Shown: positions 34,016 to 42,509, numbered from the stretch's first letter. The stretch: DNA of 64,000 bases from Paenibacillus castaneae (GCF_002884445.1 NZ_KZ614144.1:3392094-3456093); one strand, 5' to 3'. Numbers and translations are program-made. The notes: a model not told the origin generated them from the letters alone.

Positions 34016-34680
34016 ATTTGTTTTACAAAATTATAAATATTGCCGCGTTCAAGAGTTTCCAATCTCACCTCGCCATATTTTTTCCAATGATACGGACTGT
34101 GGAAGTGGTCAAAATGAACGCCACCATTTTCAACGATGCTATCCAGCGCAAAGCCGTTTGAAATGATTTCATCGTGCATTTTTTTCAATGCAATATCATA
34201 GGTATCCCTCATGTTTTTACCCTGATTGGACTTTATCAATTGACCATCAAGGCTCTTCTGGTAACGAATTTCGTCAAAAGCTAGAAAAGAAAGAATTCCG
34301 CCCTTTTTCAATAATCGTTTAACAACGGGATACATTTCTATTCTTGCATTCCCATGTATCATGTCATAAATCATAAGAAAATCGATACTGCTTTCCGGAA
34401 TGTGCTCCAATTCAATATGATTGGCTCGAAGCATTTCAACATTCGTTATACCAGCATCTTGAATACGTTGATAAGCGGTTTTACATGCTTTCTTATCATG
34501 ATCAACGGCGATTACTCTCCCCTGTCTCCCTACGGTTAGTGCAGCAGGTATTGTATAATGAGCTAACCCACAACCCAAATCCATGGCGACCATGCCTTCA
34601 CGTAGCCCACATTTTTGTAATGTATATACAGCCTCACTTTTTTCCCAATTGCACACTTCATCGTAAGCGCTCAGCTTCAT
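34012..34680 (-). CDS. Class I SAM-dependent methyltransferase
   Basis: The 222-residue protein has motif I MDLGCGLAHYTIPAAL near residues 33-48, motif II acidic VIAVDHDKKA, and motif IV IDFLMIYDMIHG. A His-rich C-terminal segment (GGVHFDHFHSPYHW) may be part of substrate or metal binding. It overlaps the upstream AraC gene by 4 bases (ATGA) and the downstream lipoprotein gene likewise. The substrate is unknown. Confidence 0.87.
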   Translation of the reverse strand: MKLSAYDEVCNWEKSEAVYTLQKCGLREGMVAMDLGCGLAHYTIPAALTVGRQGRVIAVDHDKKACKTAYQRIQDAGITNVEMLRANHIELEHIPESSIDFLMIYDMIHGNARIEMYPVVKRLLKKGGILSFLAFDEIRYQKSLDGQLIKSNQGKNMRDTYDIALKKMHDEIISNGFALDSIVENGGVHFDHFHSPYHWKKYGEVRLETLERGNIYNFVKQI

Positions 34681-36023
34681 TTTTTCTCTACCCTTTCATA
34701 AAAATGAAGATTAGTATAAAAATCAAATTTACCATTCTCGATTAAAAACTCTTCATAACATCCACCAACAGCTCTATATTCGTCATGCTGCTCCAGCCAA
34801 AGCATAAATGCAGCCCAATCCTTCTCGAGAAAATGATGAACCCCTGGAGCCACTGCATATGTTCCGCCTGCATAAGCTTTTACCTTTACTTTAATTTCAG
34901 CAATCTCAAATACTGCGCTTTCATTGTTGATTTTGTAAAATACTTCACAGAACGATTCATGCTCATTTGTTTCACCATACATTACTCCCAGTTGAAACGA
35001 TGAATCGTTTGCATGACGATTCTTCTCCACCCAATTGATCATCACATCGATTGCTTCGTATTTCAATTTGGCCACATCGTTGCCGACTGCCCGATAGTAC
35101 GCGGCTTCAAAAGCTGGCACGTTCTCGATCCTATTATGAGAAGGCGGCTTAATGGGGACAAAAATGTCCATCTCCGGCGGTGTCAGAGAACAACGACTGT
35201 CGTAGTGCTCAATTACTGAATATGGAGATTCGCGAAGATGTGCTGTCTGATAGCTGTTATTCGCGAACCACTCGCCATAAACATAATCCAAGGTTTGTCC
35301 CAGTGTTTCCGCTGGCGGACCGATGTGGGTAGCTTTGGCATAAGTAAGTGCAGGTACTTCTCTTCCAACTGCCCCTACAGGAATATGCTCAATTCCCTCT
35401 ACCTCAAAACCGACGAAATAACTAAAAATCCCATCTTGATTAAACACAGCCAACGCGTATTCTGTATCCTCCTCCGGGTTCACTCGGTTTGTCAGATGAC
35501 CAAATAAATGCTGGTATCTTTGAAAATATAGCTCCCAAACCTGTGCGATCGTTGCTTTGCCATCTCCACTCCCTATTGGTCTCTCAACACCAATGAAACA
35601 CATGGAAGGCCTATCCACGATTTCAACATCAATCAATGCTTTTCCTCCCCCACCATTCATTTCAACAACCGCTTTTTTCATTTCGGGTAATGTATATCTT
35701 CTTTTCCTGTAGCTTTCAGGTGAAATGCCATAGACGCGTTTGAACGCGCGACTGTAAACATCATGCGATTCAAAACCAAAATGGTATGCAATATCAACAA
35801 TTTTTTCCTTGCTTGTAATCATTCGTTTCGCTGCATAATGGAGCTTTCGTCTAAGTACGTAATTCATCGGCGTATATCCTGTAAGGTGGGTAAACAATTT
35901 AAAGAAATGGGATTTCGAGAAGATGCCAATTTCAGCGAGGCTATTGCTGTCTAAGCAATCCTCAACATGCTCATCAATATGATCCAGGACAGATTGAATT
36001 CTTAAGTATTTTTCCAATACCAT
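34677..36023 (-). CDS. AraC-type regulator with two effector-binding (GyrI-like) domains
   Basis: The protein has about 448 residues, longer than usual for the AraC-GyrI class. The AraC domain is N-terminal (about 5-105; KIVDIAYHFGFESHDVYSRAF). A first effector domain spans about 120-275 (DVEIVDRPSMCFIGVERPIG) and a second about 290-445 (VPAFEAAYYRAVGNDVA to FYTNLHFYERV). GGAGGTGACG places the start at ATG 36023, with the open GTG 36029 inside the ribosome site. It heads the operon with a methyltransferase and lipoprotein. Confidence 0.87.
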   Translation of the reverse strand: MVLEKYLRIQSVLDHIDEHVEDCLDSNSLAEIGIFSKSHFFKLFTHLTGYTPMNYVLRRKLHYAAKRMITSKEKIVDIAYHFGFESHDVYSRAFKRVYGISPESYRKRRYTLPEMKKAVVEMNGGGGKALIDVEIVDRPSMCFIGVERPIGSGDGKATIAQVWELYFQRYQHLFGHLTNRVNPEEDTEYALAVFNQDGIFSYFVGFEVEGIEHIPVGAVGREVPALTYAKATHIGPPAETLGQTLDYVYGEWFANNSYQTAHLRESPYSVIEHYDSRCSLTPPEMDIFVPIKPPSHNRIENVPAFEAAYYRAVGNDVAKLKYEAIDVMINWVEKNRHANDSSFQLGVMYGETNEHESFCEVFYKINNESAVFEIAEIKVKVKAYAGGTYAVAPGVHHFLEKDWAAFMLWLEQHDEYRAVGGCYEEFLIENGKFDFYTNLHFYERVEKK

Positions 36024-36121
36024 CGTCACCTCCTGATTTCCAATATAACATGCTGGAGAAATTTAACTCGACGATTATTCTTTTTTTAAAAGTAGCCCAG
36101 AACTAAAACCGTTATAACTCG

Positions 36122-36739
36122 GTGTCTTCCAAATATTTGCAACCTTATTCCAATTGGTTCCGTTACTTAAATTGTAAGGAATATGAAAACACATCGACAG
36201 GAGGAACTATTATTAATTATTTATATCTATTAGGTTTCTTCATCCTTTCTCTCATTACAGTTCTAATATTTTTTATTTTTTGTATCAAACTATTTGTTTT
36301 CTATATCAAAAAGAAGCCATTTCCTAAAAAACTGTTAATTGCAGCTCTCATAGGTATAGGTATCGTTACAACACAAGTGATATACAATACATACTTTTTT
36401 ACATTCGATAATCTTGAAGGTGAATTTTATAAAGGACCTGTGGAATCCCCTACCGACAAATATACTGCTAATGCATACTATAAAACTTATGGAGGTGCAG
36501 CTGGTGGAGTTAATTTATGGGTAGAAATTACTTATCATGATGATAATAAAATGAAGATTGTTTATCATAGTGATGCGAAAAGAAACTTTTCTATGGAATG
36601 GAAAAATGAAAATACTCTATACATTGTCAATGAAGAACCAGGTTACCCCAGTTCAAACAAAAGTGTTACATTGAACGTTGAAAAAGAGACTTATTTCGAA
36701 GGAGGCTTGGTTTGGAGGATCATCAACAATCAACATTAA
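36122..36739 (+). CDS. Membrane protein, DUF5412-like
   Basis: The 205-residue reading has two N-terminal membrane helices (YLLGFFILSLITVLIFFIF; LLIAALIGIGIVTTQV). A C-terminal soluble domain has the DUF5412-like pattern GEFYKGPVESPTDKYTANAY and GGAAGGVNLWVEITY. The frame opens at GTG 36122 without a ribosome site. The only strong one (GGAGG, 36200-36204) precedes an in-frame ATT (36209/36212), so an unusual ATT start or a missing ATG is possible. Confidence 0.7.
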   Translation: MSSKYLQPYSNWFRYLNCKEYENTSTGGTIINYLYLLGFFILSLITVLIFFIFCIKLFVFYIKKKPFPKKLLIAALIGIGIVTTQVIYNTYFFTFDNLEGEFYKGPVESPTDKYTANAYYKTYGGAAGGVNLWVEITYHDDNKMKIVYHSDAKRNFSMEWKNENTLYIVNEEPGYPSSNKSVTLNVEKETYFEGGLVWRIINNQH

Positions 36740-36760
36740 CAGAGCCTTTTTTTAAAAAAA

Positions 36761-36801
36761 GAGCTATTTCCAGATACGGATTCCCGCTCTTGAAATAACT
36801 C
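36761..36801 (-). terminator. Terminator after the DUF3105 gene
   Basis: GAGCTATTTC (36761-36770) pairs with GAAATAACTC (36792-36801). It leaves the minus strand through a T7 run at 36754-36760 and is shared by the convergent genes at 36739 and 36817. Confidence 0.75.
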
Positions 36802-36816
36802 CTATTTTAAACCTAT

Positions 36817-37551
36817 TTACATCGTACCGCCGCCGCGGCGAATGCTTGCCGGGATTTGTTCGGGACCTTTATTGATATAATCATAAATAAAAGTACCGAT
36901 CTGGGCTTCATCATATTGATCAAGCTCCATTGTTTTTGTCCACGCCGTAACAACAAATTGCTTCGATGCGGGAATATCCTCGTTCGGTACGGCTAGTATC
37001 CCAGCACCGGCTTTGCGAAACTTTGTGAGGTAATCAAGCTGTTCAAGAATAGCTGGATCGGTATTTGCACGATAATAAATAATAATATCTCCATGCTCCA
37101 AATTATGAACAAGCATCTCATTCTTAGGCTTCTCCTTATAGAAGCCGAATTTCAAGTCATGCGGACTATGACTTCCTGAGGTCGGGATCTTCATCTCGTA
37201 TGGAACAGGATCATCTGTATGACCAGCTCCGTAATAAGGATCACTCGTTACTTGAATCGCTGCTTTAAAATTTAATTTTTCAACATTATACGATTTAAAC
37301 ATATCTTGCGCAAAATATCCCACAGCTAGCAATATTGAAACAGTAAGAAGGATATGAGAAGTCAATCGCATATTATTCGTTTTCTTCTTTAATGCTGCTT
37401 TTTGTTCCTTCTTTAATTTACTCGTATTATCTTTCTTCCATTTGGAAGCGTACCAATAGCCGATAAGTGCAAACAATAAAAACAGTCCTGCCGTATATAG
37501 TAAAAAAGAAACCGAGCTGGACTGATGGATCATACCCGAATGTACATTCAT
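36817..37551 (-). CDS. DUF3105-domain membrane protein
   Basis: The 244-residue protein has two N-terminal hydrophobic segments (about 14-34 and 62-82) flanking a Lys-rich stretch. The extracytoplasmic DUF3105 domain covers about 100-235, with the motifs KIPTSGSHSPHD and MLVHNLEHGDIIIYYR. The function of DUF3105 is unknown. It lies just downstream of the BlaI/M56 operon and has its own BlaI-like operator, so it may be an output gene of that sensor. Confidence 0.85.
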   Translation of the reverse strand: MNVHSGMIHQSSSVSFLLYTAGLFLLFALIGYWYASKWKKDNTSKLKKEQKAALKKKTNNMRLTSHILLTVSILLAVGYFAQDMFKSYNVEKLNFKAAIQVTSDPYYGAGHTDDPVPYEMKIPTSGSHSPHDLKFGFYKEKPKNEMLVHNLEHGDIIIYYRANTDPAILEQLDYLTKFRKAGAGILAVPNEDIPASKQFVVTAWTKTMELDQYDEAQIGTFIYDYINKGPEQIPASIRRGGGTM

Positions 37552-37576
37552 AAAAAATAATCACGCCTCTCTATTA

Positions 37577-37595
37577 ACACTACTGATTGTAGTGC
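37577..37595. promoter_or_regulatory. BlaI-type operator upstream of the DUF3105 gene
   Basis: CACTAC-TGATT-GTAGTG (37578-37594) is a perfect dyad of the ACTACA/TGTAGT type recognised by BlaI/MecI repressors. It lies 26 bases before the DUF3105 start and resembles the dyad before the blaI-like gene. Confidence 0.7.
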
Positions 37596-37610
37596 TTGTT
37601 TTCAAAAAAA

Positions 37611-38471
37611 TCAGGTGATTGCCAGCACGTTCATACAAATAATCAAGAGCATCACCTGAATAGAAATGACTAGCGATACTGCATCTAGCTTTAGAGGAAT
37701 AGAGGATTGAGGATCTACTAATTGCTGCAATCTGTAATTGACAATACCATCCGAGAAGTGAACAAGTACCGGTGTTGGATTATCGCTGAAGTTGTTTTTA
37801 ATCAGCTTTAACAAAGCACTTCCTAATCCAATCTCCGATCCGGTATATTGAATCGCATGCTCATCGGCAAGCAATTCGCTCATCATTTTATAATTGTAAT
37901 AAGACCATTTCGTAAGTGGAATAAACCAAAGCGATCTAGCAATTAGCTGAAGCAAGAAAATCTTCAAAGAATCATAATGATTCTGATGATAAATCTCATG
38001 CGCAATAACGGCCTCCAGTTCTTGATCATCAAGCATCTCAACTAAAGCGCTCGATAGTACAATAAGCGGCCTTCTTATTCCAGCAGTAAATGCCATCGCT
38101 TGTCCATGATCGATTACAATCATATGTTGATTGAGCGGTTGAAATTGTTGAATGAGATTAGCTGTTAATGTAATGTTGCGCATACCCATCAGCTTAGTTT
38201 TCAACTTTTTGGAAAGGACGTACTGCTGAATCATCTTAATGAATGATAGTATGAAGGTATACGCAATCGTAATATTCAACAAGGTTATAACTAAAAAATA
38301 ATAAAGAGAATTCTCCCTAAATAGACTGAGACAGAACCTGAAAAAATTAACCTTAATATCAACACCGAATAGGATATGGCATAAATACATCCCCATCTGG
38401 CTCCACACAATAATAGCGATCCATACACTTAACGCCAAAATAATAGAGGACTTTCTTTGCCGGCGCATCAT
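37611..38471 (-). CDS. BlaR1/M56-family membrane metallopeptidase
   Basis: The 286-residue protein has membrane helices at both ends (SIILALSVWIAIIVWSQ; YFLVITLLNITIAYTFILS; final LVISIQVMLLIICM). The zinc-peptidase motif HEIYH is near residue 157 (EAVIAHEIYHQNHYD), with a further Glu in ELLADEHA. It lacks a C-terminal penicillin-binding sensor, so it is an M56 protease rather than full BlaR1. Its ATG overlaps the BlaI-like stop, and it should cleave that repressor on stimulation. Confidence 0.88.
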   Translation of the reverse strand: MMRRQRKSSIILALSVWIAIIVWSQMGMYLCHILFGVDIKVNFFRFCLSLFRENSLYYFLVITLLNITIAYTFILSFIKMIQQYVLSKKLKTKLMGMRNITLTANLIQQFQPLNQHMIVIDHGQAMAFTAGIRRPLIVLSSALVEMLDDQELEAVIAHEIYHQNHYDSLKIFLLQLIARSLWFIPLTKWSYYNYKMMSELLADEHAIQYTGSEIGLGSALLKLIKNNFSDNPTPVLVHFSDGIVNYRLQQLVDPQSSIPLKLDAVSLVISIQVMLLIICMNVLAIT

Positions 38472-38884
38472 GCCTTTTCCTTCTTTAATTGCTGAATTTT
38501 TTGCTCAAGTCTATCTAATAAGGATTGATCAACCTCTGTGATCGCATCCAGCATATGATTGATAACAACACCGCCAAATTCATCCAGCAAGTTTTCCGTC
38601 AATTTCTTGGATTGATGCTCAATAAATGCTTCTTTGGTTGCTGTAGGCTGATAGAGAGACAGCCGGCCCACGAGCCTTTTTTCCAAAATTCCTTTGTCTA
38701 TCAAGCGATTCATAACGGTCATAACGGTATTGAAGTTGACTGGCTTTTCCTTTTCCAATCGTTGTTTGACATCCTTTATGCTGAGCTCATTGCTTTCCCA
38801 TAAAAACTGCATAATTTTCGCTTCCAACGGTCCGAAAAATCGGTTTAAGCCAACTTCACCATACTTGAAATTTTTTATATCCAA
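38468..38884 (-). CDS. BlaI/MecI-family repressor
   Basis: The 138-residue protein has an N-terminal winged helix (LGPLEAKIMQFLW-type start FFGPLEAKIMQFLWESNELS, IKDVKQRLE; VNFNTVMTVMNRLIDKGIL) and a C-terminal dimerisation helix. The start reads TTG 38884; the nearby ATG is in another frame. It is transcribed with the M56 protease gene, whose start overlaps its stop by 4 bases. A matching operator lies 20 bases upstream, so autorepression is likely. Confidence 0.92.
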   Translation of the reverse strand: MDIKNFKYGEVGLNRFFGPLEAKIMQFLWESNELSIKDVKQRLEKEKPVNFNTVMTVMNRLIDKGILEKRLVGRLSLYQPTATKEAFIEHQSKKLTENLLDEFGGVVINHMLDAITEVDQSLLDRLEQKIQQLKKEKA

Positions 38885-38903
38885 TGTCCATAGTCTCCTC
38901 CTT

Positions 38904-38926
38904 ACACTACATATTATAGTGTAGTG
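38904..38926. promoter_or_regulatory. BlaI-type operator upstream of the blaI-like gene
   Basis: ACTACA (38906-38911) and TGTAGT (38920-38925) form a dyad with 8-base spacer; CACTAC/GTAGTG pair outward. It lies 20-42 bases upstream of the TTG start, where a BlaI autoregulatory site would sit. Confidence 0.7.
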
Positions 38927-38992
38927 ATTCTAGCATTTCAAGTTACTAGTCTCTGAACATTCCAGACTCTTATATAACTCTGACCAACGAAA

Positions 38993-39023
38993 AAATCCCA
39001 TCTAACAAAGTTAGATGGGATTT
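38993..39023. terminator. Perfect 14-bp terminator
   Basis: AAATCCCATCTAAC (38993-39006) pairs with 39010-39023 around an AAA loop. It ends the ABC-F gene on the minus strand, with a T-rich exit (ATTTTTTCG). Confidence 0.92.
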
Positions 39024-39035
39024 GGATCGATTTGA

Positions 39036-40592
39036 TTAAAAAACCTTCGTCGTCCATGATTCGCAATTCCATGTTTCGGTAACGACATCGCGATAGAAAT
39101 CCGGTTCGTGGGATATGAGTAGAATGCTGCCTTTGTACGCTTTGAGAGCGCGCTTAAGCTCGTCCTTAGCATCCACATCCAGATGGTTGGTCGGCTCATC
39201 GAGTACGAGCAGATTCGTTTCGTTGTTGATTAGCTTGCAAAGGCGTACTTTTGCCTTCTCGCCTCCGCTAAGCACAGCAATTTTGCTCTCGATGTGCTTC
39301 GTCGTGAGTCCACACTTCGCAAGCGCAGCACGAACTTCAAACTGTGAGTAGGAAGGGAATTCCTTCCACACTTCCTCGATGCAAGTATTGTAATTAGCAT
39401 CTTTCGCTTCTTGTTCGAAGTAACCGATATTCAGGTTTTCTCCAAGTCTTACAGAGCCGGATAGAGCGGTTATTTCGCCTAAAATACTGCGCAGAAGTGT
39501 CGTTTTACCGATCCCGTTCGCGCCAACAAGTGCAATCTTCTGACCGCGTTCCATACGCAGGTTAAGTGGTCTAGACAAGGGGCTGTCGTATCCAATAACA
39601 AGCTCAGTAGCTTCGAAGATTAGTTTACCGGAAGTTCTCGCATCCTTGAAGTTAAACTGCGGTTTTGGCTTTTCCTTAGCTATTTCAATAACTTCCATCT
39701 TGTCCAGCTTCTTCTGGCGAGACATCGCCATATTTCGTGTCGCAACACTCGCTTTATTCCGAGCTACGAAGTCCTTCAATCCCGCAATTTCCTGCTGCTG
39801 ACGTTTATAAGCTGACTCCAGCTGTTGCTTTTTCATTTCATAGACCTGCTGGAAGTAATCGTAATCGCCTACGTAGCGGTTTAATTCTTGATTTTCCATA
39901 TGATAGATCAGATTAATGACACTATTAAGGAATGGAATATCGTGAGAGATTAGAATAAATGCATTCTCATACTCTTGCAGATAACGTGTCAGCCAATCTA
40001 TATGCTGCTCGTCCAAATAGTTCGTCGGCTCATCCAGCAGCAGAATATCCGGCTTCTCAAGCAATAGCTTAGCCAGCAATACCTTCGTACGCTGACCTCC
40101 GCTAAGGTCATTTACATCCTTATCCAGTCCAATATCGGTAAGACCAAGTCCACGTGCGGTTTCATCGATTTTGGCATCGATCATATAAAAATCTTGGCTG
40201 GTCAAAGTATCCTGAATCGTACCGACATCTTCCAGAAGCTGCTCAAGCTCCTCAGGTGTTACATCTCCCATCTTTCCATACATATCGTTCATTTCCTGTT
40301 CCATATCGAACAGGTATTGGAAGGCACCCTTTAACACATCTCGCATGGTGATTCCTTTGTTTAGTACCGCATGCTGATCGAGATATCCTACGCGCATACG
40401 TTTGGACCATTCGACTTTACCATCATCCGGCTGGAGCTTTCCTGTAATAATATTCATGAAGGTAGACTTGCCTTCACCGTTAGCGCCAATAAGTCCAATA
40501 TGCTCGCCTTTGAGCAGGCGGAAGGATACGTCATTGAAGATAGCGCGATCTCCAAAGCCGTGGCTTAATCGTTCTACGTTTAATATACTCAT
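39036..40592 (-). CDS. ykpA: ABC-F family ATPase (YkpA/YbiT-like)
   Basis: The 518-residue protein has two ABC domains and no membrane segments. Domain 1 has Walker A GLIGANGEGKSTFM, signature LSGGQRTKVLLAK and Walker B DILLLDEPTNYLD. Domain 2 has ALVGANGIGKTTLL, LSGGEKAKVRLCK and LLVLDEPTNHLD. A charged linker of about 240-330 (KKQQLESAYKRQQQEIAGLK) is the P-site tRNA-interaction motif. The architecture fits the YkpA/YbiT branch, ribosome-associated translation factors. AAAGGTG precedes ATG. Confidence 0.9.
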   Translation of the reverse strand: MSILNVERLSHGFGDRAIFNDVSFRLLKGEHIGLIGANGEGKSTFMNIITGKLQPDDGKVEWSKRMRVGYLDQHAVLNKGITMRDVLKGAFQYLFDMEQEMNDMYGKMGDVTPEELEQLLEDVGTIQDTLTSQDFYMIDAKIDETARGLGLTDIGLDKDVNDLSGGQRTKVLLAKLLLEKPDILLLDEPTNYLDEQHIDWLTRYLQEYENAFILISHDIPFLNSVINLIYHMENQELNRYVGDYDYFQQVYEMKKQQLESAYKRQQQEIAGLKDFVARNKASVATRNMAMSRQKKLDKMEVIEIAKEKPKPQFNFKDARTSGKLIFEATELVIGYDSPLSRPLNLRMERGQKIALVGANGIGKTTLLRSILGEITALSGSVRLGENLNIGYFEQEAKDANYNTCIEEVWKEFPSYSQFEVRAALAKCGLTTKHIESKIAVLSGGEKAKVRLCKLINNETNLLVLDEPTNHLDVDAKDELKRALKAYKGSILLISHEPDFYRDVVTETWNCESWTTKVF

Positions 40593-40770
40593 TCATGACA
40601 CCTTTTCTTCTTTAATTTTCTCGTTTTATTATAAGCGATAACGGGTAAACAACTCAATGCAGAATTCAATTTGAAAATAAATGTATAGCCAATGTTTCTT
40701 CACCTAATCACGCTTAACTGTATGAAATCAACATGCAATGCTCAACCTATAAAGCCTGGAGGTGATAAAC

Positions 40771-40911
40771 ATGACTGGAAGAAATAATAAGCCTGATAAT
40801 GATGGACCTGCGTCAAGCCCTTCACGACTGGATCAATTCGGTGATAAATTAGCTGAGGATACAGAAACGAAATCGCAGAAACAAAATAAAAAGAACAGCA
40901 ATAGCTGTTAG
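40771..40911 (+). CDS. 46-residue hydrophilic protein
   Basis: The small gene has a near-consensus ribosome site (GGAGGTGAT, 4-5 bases before the ATG). It is followed by a strong terminator. The product is highly charged and low in hydrophobics (TGRNNKPDNDGPASSPSRLD, then KSQKQNKKNSNSC). Composition resembles small spore or coat proteins of Bacillota, but no specific family fits. Confidence 0.65.
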   Translation: MTGRNNKPDNDGPASSPSRLDQFGDKLAEDTETKSQKQNKKNSNSC

Positions 40912-40946
40912 TTTGATGCCAGGCCAAAAAAACGAACATAAATAAA

Positions 40947-40992
40947 AGAGACGGAGAGTCAAAACTGGCTGCAGTTTTGACTCTCCGTCTCT
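40947..40992. terminator. Perfect 20-bp bidirectional terminator
   Basis: AGAGACGGAGAGTCAAAACT (40947-40966) pairs with 40973-40992. It is flanked by A- and T-rich sequence and ends both of the converging small genes. Confidence 0.95.
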
Positions 40993-40994
40993 CT

Positions 40995-41153
40995 TTATGG
41001 ACTTGAACGTCTTTTTTGATCCCGATCCCATGCTTCTTGTCCATAATTTCTAGGAGGCAGCTTATGATTAATATGAGATAGCAACCCAATGATGACTAAC
41101 AATAAGACAATAATAATTATACTTATCATGAGTTCTCCTTCCTTGGCATCCAT
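40995..41153 (-). CDS. Small single-span membrane protein preceded by a LexA-like box
   Basis: The gene encodes 52 residues from ATG 41153 (GGAG 9 bases upstream) or 44 from ATG 41129 (GGAG 5 bases upstream). The product has one hydrophobic helix (ISIIIIVLLLVIIGLLSHI) and a polar, basic C-terminal tail (NHKLPPRNYGQEAWDRDQKR). A GAAC-N4-GTTC dyad lies 52 bases upstream of the longer start. The plan recalls SOS-induced small membrane proteins (TisB, SidA, YneA), but there is no sequence-level match to claim. Confidence 0.65.
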   Translation of the reverse strand: MDAKEGELMISIIIIVLLLVIIGLLSHINHKLPPRNYGQEAWDRDQKRRSSP

Positions 41154-41204
41154 ACTAAGTATCTCCTTTATATATTCGATCCTAAGTTGGACTCCCCCTC
41201 TAAT

Positions 41205-41218
41205 AGAACGTATGTTCT
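41205..41218. promoter_or_regulatory. LexA-type SOS box 1
   Basis: AGAACGTATGTTCT contains GAAC-GTAT-GTTC (41206-41217), the Gram-positive LexA/DinR core GAAC-N4-GTTC. It is closest to the small membrane gene on the minus strand. Confidence 0.7.
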
Positions 41219-41367
41219 ATATTCTGTTTCTAGGCATTTTTCCCCATTAGCAGTCATTTATTCTGTTTTTCTTATCATTCCACTGATTTTCACAGAAAAT
41301 TATGAGCTCTCCCCCAAATAAATGCCATTAATTTGAAAGAGTGTATCTTTTGTTCATTATTCGTACG

Positions 41368-41381
41368 GGAACATACGTTCT
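41368..41381. promoter_or_regulatory. LexA-type SOS box 2
   Basis: GGAACATACGTTCT contains GAAC-ATAC-GTTC (41369-41380). It lies 120-190 bases upstream of the alkA-like gene. A TTGTTC at 41350-41355 could be a -35 element. The 41154-41555 gap holds no other gene that I can see. Confidence 0.7.
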
Positions 41382-41555
41382 GTACTTCTATTTTATCCAT
41401 TTTAAGCGTGAAATTCCCTGAAAAAAGCGCTTTTCACGTTAGATCCCGCTTCATCTACGGAATGAAACAGCAAGAATACGAATGAAAAACGTAAGCTTTT
41501 TATGATAACATGGATCGAAAGCCATTTTTTTAGTGAAAAAGGAGATACTACCGTA

Positions 41556-42452
41556 ATGGAAATTGAAATTCCTGTGCGTGGCGCATTCAGCTTTGCTGAA
41601 AATATGGGCTATCTGACACGTTCAACGAATGAATGCATGTATCAAATTGATAATCATAAAATAACAAAGCTAATCCCGCTTCAGGGTGAGCATGTTTTGC
41701 TCGAAATAAGCAGCAATGATTCCAATAAATCTCTGCTTATTACATGTATGGCATCCTCAATGACATTGAATGAACAGCACAGAGCTTCCATTATCAACTA
41801 TGTAGAAGACTGGTTTGATCTGGAACGGGATCTTACCCCCTTTTATGACATGGCTCAGAACGATCCATTGCTTCGAGAAGTCGTAAAGCGGTTTTATGGT
41901 CTTCGGATTCTAGGCATTAGTGATTTATTTGAAGCATTATGCTGGGGTATTATGGGGCAGCAAATTAATTTAACGTTTGCATATACCTTAAAGAGACGTT
42001 TCGTAGAAGCTTACGGTAAGCATATAGAGTGGAACGGTCAGAACCATTATCTATTTCCAGAGCCGCAGCAGATTGCAGCTCTAACCGTTGAAGACCTTCG
42101 AGCCTTACAGCTAACCAATAAAAAATCTGAATACCTCATAGGTGTTGCGCAGCTCATAGCTGACGGCAGGCTCACAAAGGAACAGCTTCTAGCTGCTGGC
42201 GATTGTAAGAGCGCGGAGAAGCAGCTTGTGCAAATTCGTGGAATTGGTCCGTGGACCGCTAATTATGTGCTAATGCGCTGTCTGCGCCACTCCTCTGCGT
42301 TTCCCATTGATGACGTTGGCTTGCATCTTGCCATTAAGCATCTTCTTGATAGCGATAGGAAGCCAACCATTAGCGAAATACGTCAATTATCAGCAAATTG
42401 GTCGGATTGGGAAGCATATGCAACCTTTTATTTATGGCGTTGTCTCTATTAA
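41556..42452 (+). CDS. alkA: DNA-3-methyladenine glycosylase (AlkA/HhH-GPD family)
   Basis: The protein has about 298 residues, with an AlkA N-terminal domain (about 1-95) followed by the HhH-GPD domain. The latter has GIMGQQINLTFAYTLKRRF near 130-150, helix-hairpin-helix QLVQIRGIGPWTANYVLMRCL near 225-245, and the catalytic Asp in FPIDDVGLH. It removes alkylated bases in base-excision repair. ATG 41556 follows AAAGGAG at 11 bases; ATG 41502 has no ribosome site. Two LexA-like boxes upstream suggest SOS control. Confidence 0.9.
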   Translation: MEIEIPVRGAFSFAENMGYLTRSTNECMYQIDNHKITKLIPLQGEHVLLEISSNDSNKSLLITCMASSMTLNEQHRASIINYVEDWFDLERDLTPFYDMAQNDPLLREVVKRFYGLRILGISDLFEALCWGIMGQQINLTFAYTLKRRFVEAYGKHIEWNGQNHYLFPEPQQIAALTVEDLRALQLTNKKSEYLIGVAQLIADGRLTKEQLLAAGDCKSAEKQLVQIRGIGPWTANYVLMRCLRHSSAFPIDDVGLHLAIKHLLDSDRKPTISEIRQLSANWSDWEAYATFYLWRCLY

Positions 42453-42459
42453 TTCAAAA

Positions 42460-42489
42460 AGGCTGACAGCCTCTCGCAGCTGTCAGCCT
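42460..42489. terminator. Bidirectional terminator
   Basis: AGGCTGACAGC (42460-42470) pairs perfectly with 42479-42489, between convergent alkA and thioesterase genes. Confidence 0.9.
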
Positions 42490-42509
42490 ATTAATCAAAT
42501 GAATTATAA

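Noticed and set aside
40742..41089. 115-codon minus-strand frame overlapping the two small genes
   Set aside because: It runs through a perfect 20-bp terminator stem and is out of frame with the small membrane ORF, which has a ribosome site and clean helix.
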